Source: Caldisericota bacterium (lineage in GTDB: Bacteria > Caldisericota > Caldisericia > Caldisericales > Caldisericaceae). From it: DNA of 7,048 nucleotides. The notes beneath the pieces are model-generated. The model was given only the letters and a program-made list of their open reading frames with translations, was not told the origin of the DNA and made no database searches. Positions within the stretch are counted from its first letter, which is position 1, and the number at the start of each line of letters is the position of its first letter. Location of the stretch: contig DAOWNX010000044.1 in NCBI GenBank assembly GCA_030642335.1, forward strand, positions 1 through 7,048, given 5' to 3'. Below, one piece after another: positions 1-4,890 of the stretch. The translations under genes and the position numbers were made by a program.

Positions 1-1144
1 CTGTCTGCAGAGCAATAGAATAAATTGCTCCCTTCACGATATCTTCTCTTTTAGTCCCTCTGGTTAAACCAAATATCCCTCCTCTTGCATATGGGTCCCA
101 ATGAGGCGCACCCAATCCTGTAAAAGCAGGCACAAAATATATATCTGTTTCAATACCATTTGACAAAATATCGTTTAGTTCATCAAAACTTTTTAATAAG
201 CCAATGTCCAGCAACCAATCTATTAAGGCCCCAACAATAAATATACTGCCTTCTATAGCATATTGAGTTTTGCCTTTAATTTTCGATGCAATAGTGGTAA
301 GAATCCCTTTGTCAAAAAATTGTGGCTTATCACCCGTATTTAAAAGCAAAAAACTACCAGTCCCATAAGTATTCTCAACAATGCCTTTTTTAACTCCTCC
401 CTGACCAAAAAGTGCAGCCTGTTGGTCTCCCATAACACCTGTAATAGGGATTCCATCCGGAAGAATATCGATACCGGATGTTGTACCAAAAATATTTATG
501 CTCTCTACCACTTCCGGAAGCATCTCTTCTTTAACCTTAAAAAGATGTAAAAGTTCCTTATCGTACTGCAAGTTATTTATATTAAAAAGCAAAGTTCTTG
601 AAGCATTTGTTACATCTGTTTTAAAAAATTTGCCTCCGCTCAATTTATATACAAGAAATGCATCAATTGTACCAAATAATGTCTTTTTATTGTTTATCTG
701 AGGAACATTTTCCAGCAACCAACGGATTTTTGTCCCGGAAAAATATGGATCAAGAAATAACCCTGTTTTCTCATGAATAATCTTTTCCATGCCTTGTTCC
801 TTCAAAGCTTCAGATAGCTGTGTAGTCCTTCTGCATTGCCATACAATAGCATTATGCAAAGGTTTTGCACTATCTCTATCAAACGGCACAACTGTTTCAC
901 GTTGATTGGTTATTCCAATGGCTAAAATGTCTTTTGAATCTATTTCTCCTTTTTGTAAAGCTTCCTTGATCGATTCTAATACTTTTTCAAATATTTCTTC
1001 GGCATCCTGCTCTACCCAACCAGGTCTTGGGAAATACTGGTTAAACTTCTTTTGAGATGATGAAACCTCTCTCATCTTTTCATCAAAAATTATTGTCCTC
1101 GTGCTCGTTGTTCCCTCATCAATGACCAGAATGTAGCGTGCCAT
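1..1144 (-). CDS. glpK: Glycerol kinase, C-terminus cut off by window edge
   Basis: ATP-dependent phosphorylation of glycerol to sn-glycerol 3-phosphate in the cytoplasm; FGGY sugar-kinase family. I translated 381 uninterrupted codons from the ATG at 1144; the family is usually about 495-500 residues, so roughly 115 are missing off the left edge. Visible motifs are the N-terminal phosphate loop DEGTTSTR (9-16), NQRET (80-84) with glycerol-binding Arg82 and Glu83, VWQCRR (101-106), DPYFSGTK (132-139) with Tyr134, GDQQAALFGQ (239-248) with the catalytic-base Asp240, NTYGTGSF (258-265) and GLGAPHWDPYARG (343-355). By recalled E. coli numbering these match Arg83, Glu84, Tyr135, Asp245 and Phe270. 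The loop around 214-232 lacks the His phosphorylated by HPr in many Firmicutes and the Gly-rich fructose-bisphosphate loop of E. coli, so neither control is expected (inference). It lies 86 bp downstream of guaA on the same strand. The start is fixed by a strong Shine-Dalgarno. Identity is very secure. Confidence 0.96.
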   Translation of the reverse strand, partial: MARYILVIDEGTTSTRTIIFDEKMREVSSSQKKFNQYFPRPGWVEQDAEEIFEKVLESIKEALQKGEIDSKDILAIGITNQRETVVPFDRDSAKPLHNAIVWQCRRTTQLSEALKEQGMEKIIHEKTGLFLDPYFSGTKIRWLLENVPQINNKKTLFGTIDAFLVYKLSGGKFFKTDVTNASRTLLFNINNLQYDKELLHLFKVKEEMLPEVVESINIFGTTSGIDILPDGIPITGVMGDQQAALFGQGGVKKGIVENTYGTGSFLLLNTGDKPQFFDKGILTTIASKIKGKTQYAIEGSIFIVGALIDWLLDIGLLKSFDELNDILSNGIETDIYFVPAFTGLGAPHWDPYARGGIFGLTRGTKREDIVKGAIYSIALQT

Positions 1145-1148
1145 ATAT

Positions 1149-1155
1149 CCTCCTT
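1149..1155 (-). promoter_or_regulatory. Ribosome binding site of glpK
   Basis: On the minus strand this reads AAGGAGG, a near-perfect anti-16S match, followed by only four bases (ATAT) before the ATG at 1144. The spacing is a little shorter than the usual 5-9 bases, but no other start codon nearby fits the conserved N-terminus, so it decides the glpK start. Confidence 0.8.
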
Positions 1156-1198
1156 AAAAAATTTATGCACAGCATCAAACAAATACTCTCCAAAACTT

Positions 1199-1220
1199 GG
1201 ATTAATTTAAAAAATTAACC
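1199..1220 (-). other. Weak AT-rich hairpin between guaA and glpK
   Basis: The minus-strand RNA can pair GG plus seven A-U pairs with CC, with one bulged U and a three-base loop. It sits 11 bases after the guaA stop. There is no GC-rich stem and only a run of four U two bases downstream, so it is a poor intrinsic terminator and is more likely leaky or chance structure in AT-rich DNA. I see no good -35/-10 pair for a separate glpK promoter in 1145-1230, which leaves read-through from gua plausible. Confidence 0.2.
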
Positions 1221-1230
1221 CAAATGCATA

Positions 1231-2775
1231 CTATTCCCATTCAATAGTAGCTGGAGGTTTCGAGCTGATATCATAAGTAACTCTGTTCACACCTGCTACT
1301 TCATTGATAATACGCGATGATACTTTTTTCAAAAAATCAAATGGGACTTTAGCCCAATCAGCCGTCATCCCATCACTACTTTGAACAATTCTTACAACAA
1401 TCACTGAATCATATGTTCTTTTATCGCCCATAACGCCGACTGTTTTCACCGGAAGAAAAACACAAAAGGCCTGCCATACTTTATCATATAAACCCGCCTT
1501 GCGCAGTTCTTCTAAAAGTATATAGTCCGCTTCTCTTAATAAGTTTAATCTCTCTTCGATAATTTCTCCAATAATTCTAATAGCAAGTCCGGGTCCCGGA
1601 AACGGATGGCGTGCTAAAATTTTCTCTGGGATACCCAGCTCTTTTCCAAGCACACGCACTTCATCTTTAAACAATTCTCTAAGCGGCTCAATAAGGACAA
1701 ACTTCATATTCTTTGGAAGGCCTCCAACATTATGATGCGACTTAATTTTTGCGGAATATTTCCCTCCCTTTTTCGACTCAATAACATCCGGATAAAGCGT
1801 ACCCTGAACAAGATACTTGATATCCCCCTCATCTCTAGCAACTTTCTCAAATGCTTTTATAAATTCCCGTCCTATTATTTTTCTTTTTTCCTCTGGCAAA
1901 GAAACACCTTTTAAACTATCAAGAAACTGTTTCTTTGCATCTACAAATAGCACTTTAAGCCTCAAGTCTCTGCGAAAAACATCAAGAAGTTCAATGGCTT
2001 CGTTTTTCCTCAAAAGACCAGTGTCAACAAAAACAGGAATTAAATTTTTACCAAGCGCCTTTGAGACAAGAATAGTTGCTACCGATGAATCCACTCCACC
2101 ACTAAGCCCTGATATAACCTTGTTGTCTTTTGCGGTTTCTCGAATTTCATTGATTTTAGCAACTGCAAAACCAGAGATGCTCCAGGAAGGAGAAACCTTG
2201 CATATTTTAAACAAAAAATTGGAAATTATCTCTTTACCAAATTCAGTATGGCTAACTTCCGGGTGAAACTGTAGGCCAAAAATATTATCTTTCTCAATTG
2301 ATGCAATAAGGCCGTTTTCGCTTGTTGAAGTGATATTAAACCCGGCTGGTGCTTTATCTACATAATCGCTATGGCTCATCCACATAATGCTTTTTTTAGG
2401 AATAGAATCAAATAAAAGAGATTTTTGAACAACTTTTATCTCATTTCTTCCAAATTCTCCAAGTGTACCTCTCGACACTATCCCACCAAACATTTTGACA
2501 ATAAGCTGGAGACCGTAACATATGCCAAGCACAGGGATACCTAACTTAAAAATTTCTTCGGCAGGAAAAAGAGCATCTTTCTCGTAGACACTACAAGGAC
2601 CACCAGATAATATTATTCCTTTTGGTTTTAAAGAAACAATCTCGTTAATCTTAGTTTCAGGCGAAACAATCTCAGAATAAACTCCGAGCTCTCGTACCTT
2701 TTTTGTTATAAGATGCGTATATTGTGAGCCAAAATCAATTATTGCAATGCTTTCGTTAAAGTTCTTTAACATCAT
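1231..2775 (-). CDS. guaA: GMP synthase (glutamine-hydrolysing)
   Basis: Converts XMP to GMP using ATP and glutamine-derived ammonia, the last step of guanylate synthesis. Residue numbers below count from the most upstream ATG at 2790 (519 aa). The class I glutamine amidotransferase domain (about 14-200) has IDFGSQYT, the oxyanion stretch LSGGP (61-65), the nucleophile Cys91 in GICYG, and His176/Glu178 in FHPEVS. The ATP-pyrophosphatase domain has the P-loop SGGVDSS (230-236). The C-terminal dimerisation domain has HPFPGPGLAIR (395-405) and ends with the canonical KPPATIEWE. Every expected motif is intact. Three in-frame ATGs compete: 2790, 2775 and 2772. The first has no clear Shine-Dalgarno. 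The 2775/2772 pair has GAGAG eight bases before 2775 and gives 514 or 513 residues. The 2772 start matches the recalled Bacillus subtilis GuaA N-terminus in length, so I favour this pair. The gene overlaps the end of guaB by about 20 bp, implying translational coupling. Confidence 0.96.
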   Translation of the reverse strand: MMLKNFNESIAIIDFGSQYTHLITKKVRELGVYSEIVSPETKINEIVSLKPKGIILSGGPCSVYEKDALFPAEEIFKLGIPVLGICYGLQLIVKMFGGIVSRGTLGEFGRNEIKVVQKSLLFDSIPKKSIMWMSHSDYVDKAPAGFNITSTSENGLIASIEKDNIFGLQFHPEVSHTEFGKEIISNFLFKICKVSPSWSISGFAVAKINEIRETAKDNKVISGLSGGVDSSVATILVSKALGKNLIPVFVDTGLLRKNEAIELLDVFRRDLRLKVLFVDAKKQFLDSLKGVSLPEEKRKIIGREFIKAFEKVARDEGDIKYLVQGTLYPDVIESKKGGKYSAKIKSHHNVGGLPKNMKFVLIEPLRELFKDEVRVLGKELGIPEKILARHPFPGPGLAIRIIGEIIEERLNLLREADYILLEELRKAGLYDKVWQAFCVFLPVKTVGVMGDKRTYDSVIVVRIVQSSDGMTADWAKVPFDFLKKVSSRIINEVAGVNRVTYDISSKPPATIEWE

Positions 2776-3850
2776 GTGCTCGGCTCTCATTAAGACCCAT
2801 TCCGGTAATCTGGTAAAATTTTGCTTTCTTTCTCAGTTCTTTAATATTTTTTGCCCCGGTATATCCCATACCAGAACGAAGCCCCCACACTAATTTGAAC
2901 ATAACATCCTTAAGAGCCCCAGTGTACAAAGTTAAAGCTTCAATTCCTTCAGCGACCATTTTAACTCTCGTACCTCCACCATATCTATCACTGCTTCCCT
3001 TTTTTAATGCAGGAATCGACCCCATTCCTCTAAAATATTTATACTTCACTCCTTCTTTTTCCATTAATTTTGACGAACTTTCATCACAACCTGCAAAAAT
3101 GTTTCCCATCATGACAGAATTTGCTCCCAGTCCAATAGCTTTAACGATATCCCCGGAAGTTTTTATACCCCCATCAGCTATCATAGGAATGCCATTCTCC
3201 TGACATGCTAAACAAACATTCATAATCGCAGAAGCCTGTGGAACCCCAGCGCCAGAAATTATACGAGTAGTACATATTGATCCCGGACCAATTCCCACTT
3301 TGACAGCATCACTCCCTGCTTTAATCAGAAAAAAAGCACCCTCTTCAGTTGCAACATTTCCTGCAATTACATCTGTATCAGGAAATTTATCCTTCACACG
3401 CTTAACAAAATCTCCGACTCGCTGTGAGTGGCCATGAGAAGTATCTATAACAATAAAATCACAGCCAACTTCTACCAAACACTTTGCTCTATTAATTTCC
3501 CCGTCAGCAACTCCTACTGCGCCGCCAGCAAGTAATCTACCGTCTTTGCCAAGTGTGCTATTTTTAGTAACTTTCGCTTCTTTCACTTTTTTTATTTGAA
3601 GCGCCTCTTCCTCTTTTTTCATATTCCTGTGTATAACTCCAACCCCGCCAAGTCTTGCCATTCCTATAGCCATCTTGCTTTCGGTTACTGTGTCCATGGG
3701 AGCTGAAATAAAAGGAATTTTTAAATCAATATTTCTTGTTAACTTCGTACATGTATCCACATCCTGAGGTAATACATCAGAATATAGAGGAATAATTAAA
3801 ATATCATCAAAAGTAAGTGCTAAACCGATAATTTTTGGTGCATTTTTCAT
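2756..3850 (-). CDS. guaB: IMP dehydrogenase, short form without CBS domains
   Basis: NAD-dependent oxidation of IMP to XMP, the committed step to guanine nucleotides. The 364-residue TIM barrel shows LTFDDILIIP (12-21), ISAPMDTVTE (48-57), the NAD-side Asp136 in IDTSHGHS, GNVAT (164-168), the catalytic loop GPGSICTTR (188-196) with Cys193 and Thr195, IADGG (224-228) with IMP-binding Asp226, YFRGMGS (272-278) and the mobile flap GSSDRY (285-290) with the Arg289-Tyr290 pair. That flap pair and guaA directly downstream argue for IMP dehydrogenase over GMP reductase or GuaB3, which are also short. Usual IMP dehydrogenases are about 480-500 residues; here the two CBS motifs between barrel strands are replaced by a link of about 25 residues (80-105, rich in Lys and Glu). 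Frame and ends are intact, so this looks like a natural short form. An in-frame TAG two codons upstream of the ATG fixes the start. Confidence 0.93.
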   Translation of the reverse strand: MKNAPKIIGLALTFDDILIIPLYSDVLPQDVDTCTKLTRNIDLKIPFISAPMDTVTESKMAIGMARLGGVGVIHRNMKKEEEALQIKKVKEAKVTKNSTLGKDGRLLAGGAVGVADGEINRAKCLVEVGCDFIVIDTSHGHSQRVGDFVKRVKDKFPDTDVIAGNVATEEGAFFLIKAGSDAVKVGIGPGSICTTRIISGAGVPQASAIMNVCLACQENGIPMIADGGIKTSGDIVKAIGLGANSVMMGNIFAGCDESSSKLMEKEGVKYKYFRGMGSIPALKKGSSDRYGGGTRVKMVAEGIEALTLYTGALKDVMFKLVWGLRSGMGYTGAKNIKELRKKAKFYQITGMGLNESRAHDVKEL

Positions 3851-3857
3851 TTCCTAT

Positions 3858-3864
3858 CCCTCCT
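3858..3864 (-). promoter_or_regulatory. Ribosome binding site of guaB
   Basis: Reads AGGAGGG on the minus strand, seven bases before the ATG at 3850, an ideal Shine-Dalgarno and spacing. With the in-frame stop just upstream it settles the guaB start. Confidence 0.85.
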
Positions 3865-3922
3865 CGAAATCCCTCGTATCATAATACTTGTCAAAATATT
3901 ACGCATATCTAATTTATAATAT

Positions 3923-3951
3923 ATCATATACTTTTTCTTTAGAATAATCAA
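3923..3951 (-). promoter_or_regulatory. Candidate sigma-70 type promoter for guaB-guaA
   Basis: On the minus strand TTGATT (3951-3946) is followed after exactly 17 bases by TATGAT (3928-3923), four and five matches to the -35 and -10 consensus. Transcription would begin near 3916 and leave a leader of about 65 bases. The leader shows no purine-riboswitch core that I can recognise. AT-rich DNA gives many chance -10 boxes, so this is tentative. Confidence 0.4.
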
Positions 3952-4009
3952 GATTTCATAATTAAATACTGAATAATTTTGAGGGAATTAAATTAACTAA
4001 TCGGTAGAT

Positions 4010-4038
4010 TTTATAAAAATAAAAAATATACATATAAT
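4010..4038 (+). promoter_or_regulatory. Candidate promoter for the DDAH-like gene
   Basis: TTTATA (4010-4015), then 17 bases, then a perfect TATAAT (4033-4038). A start near 4045 would leave a short leader holding the ribosome site AAAGAGG (4051-4057), 11 bases before the ATG at 4069. The -35 box is weak, so the call rests mainly on the -10 box, the spacing and the position. Confidence 0.45.
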
Positions 4039-4068
4039 AGATAAAAGTTTAAAGAGGATAAAAACTTT

Positions 4069-4878
4069 ATGGCTAAAAATAAAGGAAACAAACTAACTGA
4101 GGCTATTGTTTCAACCCCAAGTCATGAATATTTTCATGTTAAAAACCTCGGTAGACACAATATAACGTTGTTGCCAGATAAAAATAAAGCAATAAAACAA
4201 CACAATGAATTAAAGAAAACAATGCAAAATTTTGGATGCCATATTGTTGATGTCAAAGAATTAAAGGGACATCCAAACTCGGTATTTGTAAAAGACGCAG
4301 CAATTTGCACATCAAATGGATACATTAAATTAAGAATGGGATTAATCAGCAGGAGAGGAGAAGAACAATGGATTTCAAAAGCATTGGAATCTTTAAGTGT
4401 ACCGCTTATTGCATCTCTTAAAGAACCTGCTACTGCGGAAGGTGGTGATGTAGTACTGGCAGGAAAAATTGCATTTATTGGGCACTCATCAAGAACAAAC
4501 AAAGAAGGAACAACAGCAATTAGTCGTATCCTGTCAAATATGGGATATGAAACACGAATAGCCAACGTACCTTTGCCATTCTTGCACATCGGTGGAGCAA
4601 TGACTGTGTTAGATAACAACTACATCGTTCATTGCAAACAGATGTTTCCAGATGACTTCTTTAAAGATTTTAAAGAAATAGAAATCCCCTGCAATACATT
4701 TATCAGTGGCAATGTTATTAATCTTGGAAAAAATGAAGTAATAGCAGAAGTATCCAATACACTACTTACCAGAACACTCCGGGAAAATGGTTTTATTGTT
4801 CACTCAATAAATTTGTCCGAATTTATAAAAGGAACAGGTGGACCAAGTTGCCTTATTTTATCTGTAAAAAGGGGATGA
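4069..4878 (+). CDS. DDAH-like guanidino hydrolase (amidinotransferase fold)
   Basis: A 269-residue single-domain enzyme of the arginine deiminase / amidinotransferase / dimethylarginine dimethylaminohydrolase superfamily, length typical of DDAH. Classical DDAH hydrolyses methylated arginine to citrulline and methylamine through a Cys-His-Glu set. Here these are Cys261 in GGPSC near the C-terminus, His173 in PFLHIGG and Glu124 in AEGGD. Further matches to recalled Pseudomonas aeruginosa DDAH are SRRGEE (94-99, Arg95 for Arg85), SSRTN (140-144, Arg142 for Arg132) and Asp76 for Asp66. Two contact positions differ: HPNSVFVKD (68-76) has Asn70 and Lys75 where DDAH has Asp60 and Glu65, and the usual HLK is HIG. 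The substrate may therefore not be dimethylarginine (inference). There is no signal peptide, so it is cytosolic. An in-frame TAA at 4042-4044 with no other ATG after it makes 4069 the only ATG start. The superfamily is secure; the substrate is not. Confidence 0.85.
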   Translation: MAKNKGNKLTEAIVSTPSHEYFHVKNLGRHNITLLPDKNKAIKQHNELKKTMQNFGCHIVDVKELKGHPNSVFVKDAAICTSNGYIKLRMGLISRRGEEQWISKALESLSVPLIASLKEPATAEGGDVVLAGKIAFIGHSSRTNKEGTTAISRILSNMGYETRIANVPLPFLHIGGAMTVLDNNYIVHCKQMFPDDFFKDFKEIEIPCNTFISGNVINLGKNEVIAEVSNTLLTRTLRENGFIVHSINLSEFIKGTGGPSCLILSVKRG

Positions 4879-4890
4879 TTGTCGGTTAGA

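Noticed and set aside
1817..2266. 149-residue plus-strand open frame antisense to guaA
   Set aside because: Lies wholly within intact guaA coding sequence, has no ribosome site, and its protein is low-complexity and resembles no family. It is a shadow frame.
2895..3203. 102-residue plus-strand open frame inside guaB
   Set aside because: Antisense shadow of the conserved IMP dehydrogenase barrel.
2756..3850. guaB as GMP reductase (guaC), suggested by its short length
   Set aside because: The flap has the Arg-Tyr pair (SSDRY) typical of IMP dehydrogenase, the catalytic loop is GSICTTR, and guaA follows directly.
3868..3890. TTGACA-like box at about 3887-3892 on the minus strand as the guaB -35
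   Set aside because: No acceptable -10 box lies 16-18 bases downstream; the position falls on the GA-rich ribosome-site region.
3865..3916. Possible guanine riboswitch in the guaB leader
   Set aside because: The leader is short and AT-rich, and I could not find the paired P1 helix or the conserved loop sequences of the purine riboswitch.
4134..4619. 161-residue minus-strand open frame inside the DDAH-like gene
   Set aside because: The plus-strand frame has all the superfamily motifs; this frame shows none and has no ribosome site.
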